Below, piece by piece: positions 8,063 to 17,788 of a stretch of 33,798 nucleotides of DNA. Source of the DNA: Polynucleobacter meluiroseus (lineage in GTDB: Bacteria > Pseudomonadota > Gammaproteobacteria > Burkholderiales > Burkholderiaceae); NCBI GenBank assembly GCA_945901245.1, contig CAMDKY010000020.1, forward strand, positions 1 to 33,798. Direction: 5' to 3'. Positions within the stretch are counted from its first letter, which is position 1, and each line of letters starts with the position of its first letter. The notes under the pieces are model-generated. The model searched no databases. It saw only the letters and a list, made by a program, of their open reading frames with translations, and was not told the DNA's origin. The position numbers and the translations under genes were made by a program.

Positions 8063-8650
8063 ATGAATCGTAATCCCGTTTTGCCTTCGCTGACCTTGTC
8101 CACCGAGCCTAAAGCGCTGCGCTCAGTCGATCTGCTGGTCCCTCAGACCTACTCTGGAAACGGGTTTTTAGCACTGGATGACTTGCCGCGAGTTGCTTTA
8201 GAGGCTGCCTCCGTTTCAGTAGGCGATGGCTTTGAATGGTCGGTACAAACCTTTTTTGATGGGCTCTCAGGCGGCGAGCCCCGCCTAAAGATGAATTTAA
8301 CCCTCAAGGGTCAGATGCACCTCATATGCCAGCGCTGCATGCTGCCCTGCGTCGTACATATTGAGGAGTCGCGTCAGTTCGTGTTTTTGGCCGATGAGGC
8401 CTTAGCGGATGCCTTTCCGATGGAAGAGGATGCACTAGAGCCTTTGGTCATGAGTGCGCAGTTTGATCTGTTGGGAACCATTGAAGACGAGATTTTGCTC
8501 TCCCTACCATTGATTCCGAAGCACCCCGAGGGCGTATGTGAGGCGGCTAGCCTAGGGTCCGGGGCAAAAGATTCTATGAATCAGGGCGAAATACTAAAAA
8601 AACCAGATAATCCTTTCAACATATTGAAAAATATGAAGAAAAAAGAGTAG
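8063..8650 (+). CDS. yceD: YceD family (DUF177) protein
   Basis: YceD/DUF177 proteins are small conserved proteins almost always encoded just before rpmF. They have been linked to 23S rRNA accumulation, but the mechanism is unclear. The 195-residue product has the family's cysteine cluster in ICQRCMLPC (Cys89, Cys92, Cys96), followed by a strongly acidic segment (about residues 109-126). The C-terminus is a basic stretch ending KNMKKKE. The gene is followed by rpmF after 102 nt, the usual arrangement. Confidence 0.9.
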   Translation: MNRNPVLPSLTLSTEPKALRSVDLLVPQTYSGNGFLALDDLPRVALEAASVSVGDGFEWSVQTFFDGLSGGEPRLKMNLTLKGQMHLICQRCMLPCVVHIEESRQFVFLADEALADAFPMEEDALEPLVMSAQFDLLGTIEDEILLSLPLIPKHPEGVCEAASLGSGAKDSMNQGEILKKPDNPFNILKNMKKKE

Positions 8651-8723
8651 GCCGAAGCGGTAGATCGACCTATTAAGGGCTTTAATGCCACTCCAGCTGT
8701 CTGTTTTTAGGCGGTATCTATGA

Positions 8724-8729
8724 TAGAAT
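8724..8729 (+). promoter_or_regulatory. Candidate -10 element upstream of rpmF
   Basis: TAGAAT lies 24 nt before the rpmF ATG in the yceD-rpmF gap. The matching -35 (CTGTTT at 8701-8706) is weak. It could supply extra rpmF transcription. Support is by eye only. Confidence 0.3.
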
Positions 8730-8752
8730 CTTGCATTGCTTAGGAGTTCAAC

Positions 8753-8932
8753 ATGGCCGTCCAACAAAACAAAAAATCCCCTTCCAAGCGTGGCATGCAC
8801 CGTGCGCACGACTTTTTAACCGCACCCGCTACTGCTGTTGAGGCGACTACTGGCGAGGCACACTTGCGTCACCACATTTCCCCAAACGGCTACTATCGTG
8901 GCCGCAAAGTTGTTAAAACCAAGAACGATTAA
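8753..8932 (+). CDS. rpmF: 50S ribosomal protein L32
   Basis: L32 is a small protein of the large ribosomal subunit. The 59-residue product starts [20 protein letters not shown] and contains the conserved [14 protein letters not shown] segment near its C-terminus. It has no cysteines, so it is the zinc-free form also found in E. coli. The start codon follows TAGGAG at good spacing. It sits in the conserved yceD-rpmF-plsX context and is followed by a strong terminator-like hairpin. Confidence 0.97.
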   Translation: MAVQQNKKSPSKRGMHRAHDFLTAPATAVEATTGEAHLRHHISPNGYYRGRKVVKTKND

Positions 8933-8952
8933 TTCCTCGGATCTCCTGATCG

Positions 8953-8985
8953 AAGCGGCTCTAATTTAATTAAGCCGCTTTTTTT
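8953..8985 (+). terminator. Terminator-like hairpin between rpmF and plsX
   Basis: AAGCGGCT at 8953-8960 pairs perfectly with AGCCGCTT at 8973-8980 across a 12-base AT-rich loop, followed at once by a run of seven T. It is a textbook intrinsic terminator, 22 nt before the plsX start, so it should limit readthrough from rpmF into the fatty acid genes. Confidence 0.8.
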
Positions 8986-9006
8986 CTTAAAACACAATTT
9001 GCTGCA

Positions 9007-10032
9007 ATGACTAAGCCCAAGAGCGTGACTCTCGCAGTCGATGCCATGGGTGGCGACCATGGTGTTTCGGTTACCGTGCCTGCTAGTTGTGCTTTCCTAG
9101 CACTTCATGCCGACGTTAATATCACTTTAGTTGGTAACGCCGAGGCGATCGAGCTTGTCCTTGGCGAGCTAAGCGATGTACCGCGCGACCGCATTCAGAT
9201 TATTCCTGCTACTGAAGTGGTGCTGATGGACGACTCGATTGAGGTTGCCTTGCGTCGTAAAAAAGATTCATCCATGCGCATTGCGATCGAGCAAGTTCGA
9301 GATAAAAAAGCCGATGCCATCATTTCTTCAGGCAATACTGGTGCCTTGATGGCCATTTCACGCTACATCTTAAAAACCCTAGATGGGATTGATCGGCCTG
9401 CAATTGCAACGGGCATGCCAAATGAATTGGGTGAAGCGACTACGGTATTGGATTTGGGCGCGAATGCTGATTGTGAGGCATTGCATTTAATGCAGTTTGC
9501 CCAGATGGCTGATGTGATGGTGCGGGTGGTAGAGGGAAAACCAAGCCCAACGATTGGTTTGCTCAACATTGGCGAGGAAGTAATCAAGGGCAATGAGGTC
9601 GTTAAGCTTGCCGGAGAATTACTTCGTGCCAGCAATCTTAATTTTTATGGCAATGTAGAGGGTAACGATATTTTTAAGGGCACCACTGACATTGTGGTGT
9701 GCGATGGTTTTGTCGGTAACGTAGTTTTAAAGGCAAGCGAAGGATTGGCTAAGATGATGAGCGGCTTAATTCGCGAGGAGTTTAAGCGTTCATGGCTTAC
9801 CCGCTTGATGGCGATGTGCGCTATGTTGCCACTACTGCGCGTCCGCAAGCGAGTTGACCACCGACGTTATAACGGCGCCGTGTTATTGGGTCTGCGCGGA
9901 TGCGTTATTAAAAGCCATGGCTCTGCCGACAGTTTTGGTTTTGGTTTTGCCTTAGAGCGCGCTTATGAAGCAGCCAAAGGCAATATGGTGGAGCGCATTG
10001 CTGACGCGTTTGCATTGAGAGGCCCAGCATGA
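9007..10032 (+). CDS. plsX: Phosphate acyltransferase PlsX
   Basis: PlsX makes acyl-phosphate from acyl-ACP for the PlsY step of phosphatidic acid synthesis at the inner membrane. The 341-residue protein begins [13 protein letters not shown], the family signature, and contains [11 protein letters not shown] and [14 protein letters not shown], both diagnostic. The length is normal. There is no clear ribosome binding site before the ATG, and an intrinsic terminator ends 21 nt upstream, so how this gene is transcribed and initiated is not obvious. Its stop overlaps the fabH start by 4 nt, so fabH is likely translationally coupled. Confidence 0.96.
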   Translation: MTKPKSVTLAVDAMGGDHGVSVTVPASCAFLALHADVNITLVGNAEAIELVLGELSDVPRDRIQIIPATEVVLMDDSIEVALRRKKDSSMRIAIEQVRDKKADAIISSGNTGALMAISRYILKTLDGIDRPAIATGMPNELGEATTVLDLGANADCEALHLMQFAQMADVMVRVVEGKPSPTIGLLNIGEEVIKGNEVVKLAGELLRASNLNFYGNVEGNDIFKGTTDIVVCDGFVGNVVLKASEGLAKMMSGLIREEFKRSWLTRLMAMCAMLPLLRVRKRVDHRRYNGAVLLGLRGCVIKSHGSADSFGFGFALERAYEAAKGNMVERIADAFALRGPA

Positions 10033-11015
10033 TGATTCATTCGCGTATTGCTGGTACTGGTAGTTACTTACCAGCACAACGCTTAACTAATGACGACTTG
10101 GTGGCGCGTTTAGCCAAGACCGGACTGGAGACCAGTGACGAGTGGATTAAGACGCGCAGCGGTATCAAGGCGCGCCACTTTGCAAGCGACACCGAGCTCA
10201 CCAGCGACCTGGGATTGAGGGCGGCGCAGGCTGCCATGGCCAGCGCCAATTGTGTTGCTGCCGATCTGGATTTGATAATTCTAGCTACCTCTACGCCAGA
10301 CCACCTAGGCGGCTTCCCGAGTACAGCCTGCGTAATTCAAGATAAGTTGGGTGCCCACCATGGCTGCGCTGCTTTTGATGTGCAAGCCGTATGTGCTGGA
10401 TTTATGTATGCCATGGCAGTTGCCGATGCCATGATTCGTACTGGCGCCTATCGCAAGGTATTAGTGATTGGTGCAGAAGTGTTTTCTCGCATCCTCGACT
10501 TTCAAGACCGTACCACCTGTGTTTTGTTTGGTGATGGCGCAGGCGCAGTCATTTTGGAGGCAAGCGCTGAGCCAGGTATTTTGGCGAGTGCATTGCATGC
10601 CGATGGCAGTCAACGCGATATTTTGTGTGTACCAGGCAGATCAGTCAGCGGCGGAATTACGGGATCGCCGTTTATGACGATGGATGGTCAGGCGGTATTT
10701 AAATTGGCCGTCAAAGTACTCGAGCAAGTTGCCCATGAAGTGCTCGAGCGAGCGAATTTAAAACCCGAACAGATTGATTGGTTGGTGCCACACCAGGCCA
10801 ATATTCGGATCATGGAGGGCACAGCCCGCAAGATGGGTATGTCGATGGATAAGGTGATCGTGACGGTCTCAGAGCACGGCAATACATCGGCTGCATCGAT
10901 TCCACTCGCGCTCGATGCGGGTGTGCGATCGGGGCAAATTCAGCGGGGTCAATATCTCTTACTCGAGGGTGTAGGCGGTGGTTTTGCCTGGGGCGCAGTT
11001 GTCTTAAAATTTTAA
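10029..11015 (+). CDS. fabH: Beta-ketoacyl-ACP synthase III (FabH)
   Basis: FabH condenses acetyl-CoA with malonyl-ACP to start type II fatty acid synthesis. The catalytic triad is visible: Cys122 in AVCAGFMYA, His255 in VPHQANIRI and Asn285 in EHGNTSAAS. The 328-residue length is normal. Two adjacent ATGs (10029 and 10032) are possible starts; the first overlaps the plsX stop by 4 nt in the manner of coupled genes. It is followed by fabD after 26 nt. Confidence 0.97.
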   Translation: MMIHSRIAGTGSYLPAQRLTNDDLVARLAKTGLETSDEWIKTRSGIKARHFASDTELTSDLGLRAAQAAMASANCVAADLDLIILATSTPDHLGGFPSTACVIQDKLGAHHGCAAFDVQAVCAGFMYAMAVADAMIRTGAYRKVLVIGAEVFSRILDFQDRTTCVLFGDGAGAVILEASAEPGILASALHADGSQRDILCVPGRSVSGGITGSPFMTMDGQAVFKLAVKVLEQVAHEVLERANLKPEQIDWLVPHQANIRIMEGTARKMGMSMDKVIVTVSEHGNTSAASIPLALDAGVRSGQIQRGQYLLLEGVGGGFAWGAVVLKF

Positions 11016-11041
11016 TCTAGCGATTCTTTGGAATTTTTTAT

Positions 11042-11983
11042 ATGACATTTGCATTTGTTTTCCCGGGCCAAGGCTCCCAGTCGGTAGGAATGCTCAATAC
11101 CATTGCGGATCGCCCTGAGGTACGTGCCACCTTACAAGAGGCATCCGATGCCTTGGGTGAAGACATTGGCAAGTTAATTGCTGAAGGACCTGCCGAAGCT
11201 CTAGCGCTGACCACCAATACACAGCCTGTAATGCTCACCGCTGGGGTTGCGTTTTATCGCGCTTGGTTGGCCGCCGGCGGACCCGAGCCTGCCCTGATGG
11301 CCGGCCATAGCTTAGGCGAGTACTCTGCCTTAGTCGCATCGAATGCATTGGCGTTTAAAGATGCGGTGCCCTTGGTGCGCTTTCGTGCGGAAGTAATGCA
11401 AAGTGCAGTCCCAGTTGGAACTGGAGGTATGGCAGCCATTTTGGGTTTGGATGATGCTACCGTGGTGGAAGTTTGCAGCGCAGCAAGTCATGCTGCTGGC
11501 GGAGTAGTAGAGGCAGTGAATTTCAATGCGCCTGGGCAAGTGGTCATTGCCGGCGCTAATTCCGCAGTGACGAAAGCCTGTGAGTTGCTAAAAGAGGCGG
11601 GCGCGAAGCGCGCCTTACCTTTGCCGGTATCAGCGCCATTCCATTCATCGCTGTTGCAGCCGGCCTCTGAAAAACTCAAAATGTATTTAGAAAATCTGGT
11701 GATTGTTACCCCAGAAATTCCGGTGATTAACAATGTGGATGTCACCATCCTCAGTACCCCAGCTGACATTAAAGAATCTTTAGTGCGCCAGGCTGCCAAA
11801 CCCGTACGCTGGCAAGAAATTATTCATGCGATGGCAGGGCAGGGTGTTACTCAAGTATATGAATGTGGTCCTGGCAAAGTTCTGGCCGGTCTGACTAAGC
11901 GCATTCATGAGGGCGTGATAGGCCTGCCGATTTTTGATGCGGTCAGCTTGGATGAAGCCTTAAAGGCAGTCAAAACACAGTAA
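11042..11983 (+). CDS. fabD: Malonyl-CoA:ACP transacylase (FabD)
   Basis: FabD moves malonyl groups from CoA to acyl carrier protein. The 313-residue protein has FVFPGQGSQSVGM at the N-terminus and the nucleophile motif AGHSLGEYSAL (Ser90). The catalytic His lies in SAPFHSSLLQPA. Length and motifs are normal. It lies in the fab operon between fabH and fabG, with gaps of 26 and 15 nt. Confidence 0.97.
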   Translation: MTFAFVFPGQGSQSVGMLNTIADRPEVRATLQEASDALGEDIGKLIAEGPAEALALTTNTQPVMLTAGVAFYRAWLAAGGPEPALMAGHSLGEYSALVASNALAFKDAVPLVRFRAEVMQSAVPVGTGGMAAILGLDDATVVEVCSAASHAAGGVVEAVNFNAPGQVVIAGANSAVTKACELLKEAGAKRALPLPVSAPFHSSLLQPASEKLKMYLENLVIVTPEIPVINNVDVTILSTPADIKESLVRQAAKPVRWQEIIHAMAGQGVTQVYECGPGKVLAGLTKRIHEGVIGLPIFDAVSLDEALKAVKTQ

Positions 11984-11998
11984 GCACAAGGAATAAAA

Positions 11999-12742
11999 AT
12001 GAATCTGGATTTAACAGGACAAATCGCACTGGTAACTGGCGCCTCGCGCGGCATTGGGCAGGCGATTGCGGATGCCTTGATGCTATCAGGCGCTAAGGTC
12101 ATTGGCACTGCAACGACCGCTGAAGGTGCCGCCGCTATCGATGCCCGCTTAAAGGCCAATGGCGGCCGTGGGGTCGCACTGAATGTGACAGATCCTAAGG
12201 CGTGCGAGGACATTATTGACTCCATTGTGAAGGACTTTGGCGGCATTCAGATTTTGGTCAACAATGCCGGTATTACTCGCGATCAACTCGCAATGCGCAT
12301 GAAATCGGAAGAATGGACCGATGTAATCGATACTAATTTAAGCGCGGTGTTTCGTTTGTCGCAGGCTGTGTTGCGGCCAATGATGAAGGCACGGACAGGT
12401 CGCATCATTAATATCACCTCGATCGTCGGGCACATGGGCAATGCCGGTCAGGCTAATTATGCAGCCGCCAAAGCTGGGGTATCCGGAATGACCCGGGCTT
12501 TGGCTCGCGAGATTGGCAGCCGTAACATAACGGTTAACTGCGTTGCACCCGGCTTTATTGATACCGACATGACTCGGGCTTTAAGCGAAGAGCAACAAAA
12601 TGCCCTGAAATCGAACATTCCCCTGGCGCGCTTAGGCACCCCAGAGGATGTAGCTAGTGCGGTGGCTTTTTTGGCTTCCCCGGCAGCCGCATATATCACC
12701 GGAAATACCCTGCACGTCAATGGTGGCCTGTATTTAGCCTAA
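11999..12742 (+). CDS. fabG: 3-oxoacyl-ACP reductase (FabG)
   Basis: FabG is the NADPH-dependent short-chain dehydrogenase that reduces 3-oxoacyl-ACP in each elongation cycle. The Rossmann motif is VTGASRGIG (residues 12-20), the structural motif is NNAG, and the catalytic Ser141, Tyr154 and Lys158 lie in the SIVG and YAAAK segments. The length of 247 residues is typical. ATAAGGAATAA-type purine-rich sequence precedes the ATG. Confidence 0.97.
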   Translation: MNLDLTGQIALVTGASRGIGQAIADALMLSGAKVIGTATTAEGAAAIDARLKANGGRGVALNVTDPKACEDIIDSIVKDFGGIQILVNNAGITRDQLAMRMKSEEWTDVIDTNLSAVFRLSQAVLRPMMKARTGRIINITSIVGHMGNAGQANYAAAKAGVSGMTRALAREIGSRNITVNCVAPGFIDTDMTRALSEEQQNALKSNIPLARLGTPEDVASAVAFLASPAAAYITGNTLHVNGGLYLA

Positions 12743-12790
12743 TTTTATCAACCTGGAAATTGGCAGTTCCGCTATCGATTGCGCCAAACT

Positions 12791-12798
12791 GCTAAAAT
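12791..12798 (+). promoter_or_regulatory. Candidate extended -10 promoter for acpP
   Basis: TGCTAAAAT, an extended -10 form, sits 42 nt before the acpP ATG in the 92-nt gap after fabG. No good -35 is at normal spacing. acpP is usually expressed far more strongly than its neighbours, so a separate promoter here is plausible. Confidence 0.4.
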
Positions 12799-12834
12799 CT
12801 TTACATCGTTTTTTTACAACCCCTGGGGGACTTA

Positions 12835-13074
12835 ATGGATAACATCGAACAACGCGTTAAGAAGATCGTCGCTGAGCAATTAGGCGTAGCTGAAGGAGAC
12901 ATCAAAAATGAGTCATCTTTTGTTAACGATTTAGGCGCTGACTCGCTTGACACGGTTGAATTGGTTATGGCTTTGGAAGACGAGTTTGGGATTGAAATTC
13001 CAGACGAAGAAGCGGAAAAGATTACTACCGTACAGCTTGCAATCGATTTCGCTAAATCAAAAGCCCAAGGTTAA
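12835..13074 (+). CDS. acpP: Acyl carrier protein
   Basis: ACP carries growing acyl chains on a 4'-phosphopantetheine arm. The 79-residue acidic protein has the attachment site in [13 protein letters not shown] (Ser37), preceded by the family start [19 protein letters not shown] sequence precedes the ATG. The activating enzyme AcpS is encoded further along in this same window (21846-22280). Confidence 0.98.
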   Translation: MDNIEQRVKKIVAEQLGVAEGDIKNESSFVNDLGADSLDTVELVMALEDEFGIEIPDEEAEKITTVQLAIDFAKSKAQG

Positions 13075-13101
13075 CTCCTTAGCGCTTAAGCGGTGTCAGT
13101 A

Positions 13102-14340
13102 ATGAAAAACCAGCGCCGCGTAGTTGTCACCGGTTTGGGACTCATTTCCCCGGTGGGTAACTCAGTTGATACCGCATGGGCTAGCGTCATGGGTGGCAAA
13201 AGTGGTATCGCCACCATTACCAAGTTTGATCACACTCCGCTAAGTGTGCACTTTGCGGGTGAAGTGAAAGATTTCAATGTAGAAGAGTACGTCTCAGCCA
13301 AAGAGGCGCGCCACATGGATACCTTTATCCATTACGGCATTGCTGCTGGCGCGCAGGCGATTCGCGACAGCGGCATTGAAATTACCGAAGAAAATGCCGA
13401 GCGTATTGGCGTTATGGTGGGTTCTGGCATTGGCGGCCTACCCATGATCGAAGATACCGGCGCTGAATTGCTGGCCCGAGGCCCACGCCGCATTTCTCCC
13501 TTCTTTGTTCCGGGCTCGATCATCAATATGATTTCGGGGCACTTGAGTATTTTGTTCAACCTCAAAGGCCCGAACGTGGCTGCGGTAACTGCTTGCACGA
13601 CAGGTTTACACAGCATTGGCCTTGCTGCACGATTAATTCAATATGGCGATGCCGATGTGATGGTGGCTGGTGGTTCAGAGTCCACCATTTCCGCCTTAGG
13701 TGTGGGCGGCTTTGCTGCTGCCCGGGCTCTATCAACCCGTAACGATGATCCTGCCACTGCTTCCCGTCCTTGGGATAAAGATCGGGATGGTTTTGTATTG
13801 GGTGAGGGCGCTGGTGTTGTCGTGCTCGAAGAATACGAGCATGCGCGTGCGCGTGGCGCCACCATTTATTGTGAATTACTCGGCTTTGGCATGAGCGGGG
13901 ACGCGTATCACATGACTGCCCCCAATATGGATGGACCTAAGCGTTGCATGCAAAACGCCATGCGGGACGCGGGCCTCAATGCCGATCAAATTCAGTATGT
14001 CAATGCACATGGCACTTCAACGCCACTCGGCGACAAAAATGAGACTGAGGCAATTAAAGCGGCTTTGGGTGATCACGCCAAAAAGGTGATGGTCAATTCA
14101 ACCAAGTCCATGACGGGTCATTTGTTGGGCGGCGCTGGCGGCCTTGAATCGGTCTTTACCATTCTGGCCCTGCATCACCAAAAATCGCCACCCACCATTA
14201 ATATTTTTAACCAAGACCCTGAGTGTGACTTGGATTACTGCGCAAATACCGCGCGTGATGTCAAAATCGACCATGCCATCAAAAACAACTTTGGCTTTGG
14301 GGGTACTAACGGTACCTTGATTTTTGGTAAGTTGACCTAA
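13102..14340 (+). CDS. fabF: Beta-ketoacyl-ACP synthase II (FabF)
   Basis: FabF elongates acyl-ACP chains and gives the cell control over unsaturated C18 production. The catalytic Cys is in [14 protein letters not shown] (residue 165), with His residues in [12 protein letters not shown] and [13 protein letters not shown]. About 412 residues is typical. I chose the ATG at 13102 because it gives [13 protein letters not shown], close to the standard N-terminus; an in-frame GTG at 13093 would add three residues. Unlike in many Burkholderiales, no rpoE-rseA-rseB genes follow; the next gene is mucD after 46 nt. Confidence 0.97.
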   Translation: MKNQRRVVVTGLGLISPVGNSVDTAWASVMGGKSGIATITKFDHTPLSVHFAGEVKDFNVEEYVSAKEARHMDTFIHYGIAAGAQAIRDSGIEITEENAERIGVMVGSGIGGLPMIEDTGAELLARGPRRISPFFVPGSIINMISGHLSILFNLKGPNVAAVTACTTGLHSIGLAARLIQYGDADVMVAGGSESTISALGVGGFAAARALSTRNDDPATASRPWDKDRDGFVLGEGAGVVVLEEYEHARARGATIYCELLGFGMSGDAYHMTAPNMDGPKRCMQNAMRDAGLNADQIQYVNAHGTSTPLGDKNETEAIKAALGDHAKKVMVNSTKSMTGHLLGGAGGLESVFTILALHHQKSPPTINIFNQDPECDLDYCANTARDVKIDHAIKNNFGFGGTNGTLIFGKLT

Positions 14341-14386
14341 TATCTACCCATATCCATCCTTTTGGCCTCTTACGGCTGCATACAAC

Positions 14387-15844
14387 ATGAAAAAGACCTT
14401 TTTAGCGGTATTGACTGCCCTTAGCCTCGGCCTAACTGCATTTGTGCCCGCTTCTGTGGCGCAGTCGGCAAGGGTGTTGGCACCGGATTTCGCTGATTTG
14501 GTCGAAAAAGCCAGTCCGGCCGTAGTGAACATTCGGACCACAGAACAGCGCGCCTCACCCCAGCAGGCGCAAGGTGGACTTCCCCCTGGTATTCCGGAAG
14601 AGCAGGCAGAGTTTTTTCGCCGCTTCTTTGGCGTACCGCCTCCGGGCACCCCTAAATCTGCACCATCTCAGCCAGGACAGCCCCGTGAGGCTGAGCGCGG
14701 CGTTGGTTCTGGTTTCATTATTGAGTCCAATGGCTTGGTTTTAACCAACGCCCACGTCGTCGAAGGTGCCGATAAGATCTACGTCACCTTAACGGACAAG
14801 CGGGAATTTTTGGCGAAGCTACTGGGTGCAGACAAGCGAACCGACATTGCCGTTCTCAAGATAGAGGCCACGGGATTGCCTAAACTGCCATTGGGCGATT
14901 CATCCAAGCTACGTGTCGGTGAGTGGGTCTTGGCGATTGGCTCTCCTTTTGGTTTAGAGAACACCGTTACCGCTGGAATTGTGTCGGCTAAAAGCCGTGA
15001 TACCGGCGACTATTTGCCGTTCATACAAACCGACGTAGCCGTAAACCCAGGTAATTCAGGTGGTCCCTTGATCAATACCTCGGGCCAGGTGATCGGCATC
15101 AATTCCCAAATTTTTAGCCGCTCGGGCGGCTATATGGGAATTTCGTTTGCCATTCCAATTGATGAGGCGATGCGAGTCGCCGATCAATTGCGCTCGACAG
15201 GTAAATTAGTGCGCGGCCGAATCGGCGTTGCTTTAGGTGACTTAAGTAAAGAAATGGCTGAGACCTTGGGTCTTGGACGTCCCCGTGGCGCATATGTACG
15301 CAATGTTGAGCCCAATGGCCCAGCAGCAAGCGGCGGCATTGAAGCCGGTGATGTGATTTTGACATTCGGTGGGCGCGACATTAGCAAATCAAGCGATCTC
15401 CCGCGCATCGTTGGCGAAACCAAGCCAGGCACGAAGGCAACGGTTCAGGTTTGGCGCAAAGGTGCTGCACGTGATATTTCCGTTGTTGTGGCCGACGCAG
15501 AGGCAAGCTCGAAAACCGCTGCCGCAAAGAAGCCAGATAGCCCAGCAGCCCCAGCAACCAGCAATAACCCCTTTGGACTGGGAGTAACGGAGTTGTCTGA
15601 TGCCAAAAAACGCGAGCTCAACATTAAATCGGGAATTGAGGTCACCAGCTTGGGCGAGGGCGCAGTTGCCCGATCCGGAATTCGGGCAGGGGATGTGATC
15701 GTGCGGGTTGGTGATAGCGACATCACTAGCGTGAAGCAGTTTGAGACCCTGACCAAAGGATTGGATGCGAGCCGTGCTGTTGCCATATTTGTTCGCCGCG
15801 CAGATAGCACCCTGATTGTGCCGTTAAGGCCCAAAGCACCCTAA
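14387..15844 (+). CDS. mucD: Periplasmic Do-type serine protease (MucD/DegP family)
   Basis: This is a secreted HtrA-family protease/chaperone for misfolded envelope proteins. The 485-residue precursor has a signal peptide (about residues 1-26, cleavage near SVAQS), a trypsin-like domain with His123 (TNAHVVEG), Asp153 (RTDIAVLKI) and Ser224 (GNSGGPLIN), then two PDZ domains (about 265-360 and 390-480) joined by an Ala/Pro/Lys-rich linker. Residues 84-86 form a PPP stretch. No clear Shine-Dalgarno site precedes the ATG. In relatives this gene closes an rpoE-rse-mucD operon; here it directly follows fabF. Confidence 0.95.
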   Translation: MKKTFLAVLTALSLGLTAFVPASVAQSARVLAPDFADLVEKASPAVVNIRTTEQRASPQQAQGGLPPGIPEEQAEFFRRFFGVPPPGTPKSAPSQPGQPREAERGVGSGFIIESNGLVLTNAHVVEGADKIYVTLTDKREFLAKLLGADKRTDIAVLKIEATGLPKLPLGDSSKLRVGEWVLAIGSPFGLENTVTAGIVSAKSRDTGDYLPFIQTDVAVNPGNSGGPLINTSGQVIGINSQIFSRSGGYMGISFAIPIDEAMRVADQLRSTGKLVRGRIGVALGDLSKEMAETLGLGRPRGAYVRNVEPNGPAASGGIEAGDVILTFGGRDISKSSDLPRIVGETKPGTKATVQVWRKGAARDISVVVADAEASSKTAAAKKPDSPAAPATSNNPFGLGVTELSDAKKRELNIKSGIEVTSLGEGAVARSGIRAGDVIVRVGDSDITSVKQFETLTKGLDASRAVAIFVRRADSTLIVPLRPKAP

Positions 15845-15867
15845 TTTGAGGCTAATCCCCCAAAAAA

Positions 15868-15891
15868 GCCTAAAACCGATGGGTTTTAGGC
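15868..15891. terminator. Perfect 10-bp hairpin after mucD
   Basis: GCCTAAAACC (15868-15877) pairs perfectly with GGTTTTAGGC (15882-15891) over a 4-base loop, 24 nt after the mucD stop. On the plus strand there is no T-run after it; the T-run lies on the minus strand side. As a plus-strand terminator it is therefore atypical, and it could instead protect the mucD mRNA 3' end. Confidence 0.5.
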
Positions 15892-15924
15892 TCAGCCAGT
15901 ACAATTAATAGAAGACAACTTATT

Positions 15925-15948
15925 GCAGCGCATCATCCTGTGCGCTGC
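15925..15948 (+). promoter_or_regulatory. Stable hairpin in lepA leader
   Basis: GCAGCGCA (15925-15932) pairs perfectly with TGCGCTGC (15941-15948) over an 8-base loop, 34 nt before the lepA start. A TACAAT -10-like box at 15900-15905 would place a transcript 5' end just before it. Function unknown. Confidence 0.4.
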
Positions 15949-15982
15949 GACAAGGTGTTTTTGTAAATCTAGATAAAACACC

Positions 15983-17788
15983 ATGGATTTAATCCGCAAC
16001 TTTTCTATCATCGCCCACATTGACCATGGAAAATCGACGCTTGCCGATCGAATTATCCAGTTATGTGGCGGCTTATCGGACCGCGAGATGGAAGCTCAAG
16101 TACTCGATTCCATGGACATTGAGCGTGAGCGCGGAATCACCATTAAAGCCCAAACTGCTGCCCTGAGCTACAAAGCGAAGGATGGCAAAACCTATAACCT
16201 CAATTTAATTGACACCCCTGGACACGTTGATTTTTCGTACGAGGTAAGCCGTTCACTTTCCGCATGCGAGGGAGCGCTGCTAGTGGTGGATGCGAGCCAA
16301 GGTGTTGAAGCGCAAACCGTTGCCAATTGCTACACTGCGATCGAATTGGGTGTAGAGGTTGTACCTGTTTTAAATAAAATTGATTTACCGCAAGCTGATC
16401 CGGAGCGTGCGAAACAAGAAATTGAAGATGTAATTGGTATCGATGCCACCGATGCATTGACCTGCTCTGCAAAAACGGGCTTGGGCGTCGCTGATGTGCT
16501 GGAAGAAATGATCCGGCGTGTACCTCCGCCCAAGGGAAGCGTTACCGAACCCTTACAGGCCTTGATCATTGATTCGTGGTTTGATAACTACGTTGGTGTA
16601 GTGATGTTGGTACGGGTGGTCAATGGCATTCTCAAACCCAAAGACAAGATTACATTGATGGCCAATGGCTCAACCCATTTGGTTGAGCATGTGGGCGTCT
16701 TTAGTCCTAAGTCAATTGATCGCCCTGACTTAAGCGCAGGGCAAGTCGGTTTTATTATTGCCGGCATTAAAGAGTTAAAGGCCGCTAAAGTTGGCGATAC
16801 CATAACGCATGCCACAGGGCAACAGGGTCGTACTCCGGCTAGTGCGGCATTGCCCGGATTTAAAGAAGTGAAGTCCCAAGTGTTTGCAGGCCTTTATCCC
16901 GTAGAGGCAAATGAATACGATCAGCTGCGCGAATCGCTTGAAAAGCTTAAGCTAAATGATGCATCGCTGCTTTATGAGCCTGAAGTATCACAAGCATTGG
17001 GATTTGGATTTCGTTGTGGCTTCTTAGGCTTACTGCATATGGAAATTGTGCAAGAGCGTTTAGAGCGCCAATATGACATGAACTTGATTACCACTGCGCC
17101 TACGGTGGTGTATCAAGTGCAGCAACGCGATGGAACTCTATTGGTGGTCGATAACCCATCGAAGATGCCAGACCCCTCTAAGATTGAAGCCATATTAGAG
17201 CCGATTGTGACGGTTAACTTATACATGCCACAAGAGTATGTTGGATCGGTGATTACGCTGTGTACTGGTAAGCGCGGAGCGCAGATCAATATGAATTACC
17301 TGGGCAGGCAAGTCCAATTGACCTATGAAATTCCGATGGCAGAAATCGTGCTGGATTTCTTTGACCGTTTGAAGTCGGTCTCGCGCGGCTATGCCTCGAT
17401 GGACTATGAGTTTAAAGAGTATCGCGTGGCCGATGTTGTCAAAGTGGATATTTTGATTAATGGTGAAAAGGTCGATGCCTTATCGGTGATCGTCCATCGC
17501 AGCAATAGCCAGTCCCGTGGCCGTGATGTAGTTTCGAAGATGCGCGGCATTATTCCGCGGCAGATGTTTGATGTGGCGATTCAGGCGGCCATTGGCAGCG
17601 GCATTGTTGCACGCGAAAACGTCAAAGCTTTACGTAAAAATGTATTGGCTAAATGCTACGGTGGCGATATTTCCCGTAAGCGTAAGTTGCTCGAAAAGCA
17701 AAAAGAGGGCAAGAAGCGCATGAAGCAAGTGGGTAACGTTGAAATCCCACAAGAAGCGTTCCTGGCTATTTTACAGGTGGATAATTAA
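15983..17788 (+). CDS. lepA: Elongation factor 4 (LepA)
   Basis: LepA is a ribosome-associated translational GTPase involved in ribosome biogenesis and translation under stress. The 601-residue protein begins at the P-loop region [13 protein letters not shown], followed by the switch II DTPGHVD and NKIDLP motifs. It continues with domains II, III and V and the basic LepA-specific C-terminus ([19 protein letters not shown]). It lacks the EF-G domain IV, as expected. Residues 181-183 are PPP. The lepA stop overlaps the lepB start by one base; the lepA-lepB pairing is conserved in proteobacteria. Confidence 0.98.
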   Translation: MDLIRNFSIIAHIDHGKSTLADRIIQLCGGLSDREMEAQVLDSMDIERERGITIKAQTAALSYKAKDGKTYNLNLIDTPGHVDFSYEVSRSLSACEGALLVVDASQGVEAQTVANCYTAIELGVEVVPVLNKIDLPQADPERAKQEIEDVIGIDATDALTCSAKTGLGVADVLEEMIRRVPPPKGSVTEPLQALIIDSWFDNYVGVVMLVRVVNGILKPKDKITLMANGSTHLVEHVGVFSPKSIDRPDLSAGQVGFIIAGIKELKAAKVGDTITHATGQQGRTPASAALPGFKEVKSQVFAGLYPVEANEYDQLRESLEKLKLNDASLLYEPEVSQALGFGFRCGFLGLLHMEIVQERLERQYDMNLITTAPTVVYQVQQRDGTLLVVDNPSKMPDPSKIEAILEPIVTVNLYMPQEYVGSVITLCTGKRGAQINMNYLGRQVQLTYEIPMAEIVLDFFDRLKSVSRGYASMDYEFKEYRVADVVKVDILINGEKVDALSVIVHRSNSQSRGRDVVSKMRGIIPRQMFDVAIQAAIGSGIVARENVKALRKNVLAKCYGGDISRKRKLLEKQKEGKKRMKQVGNVEIPQEAFLAILQVDN

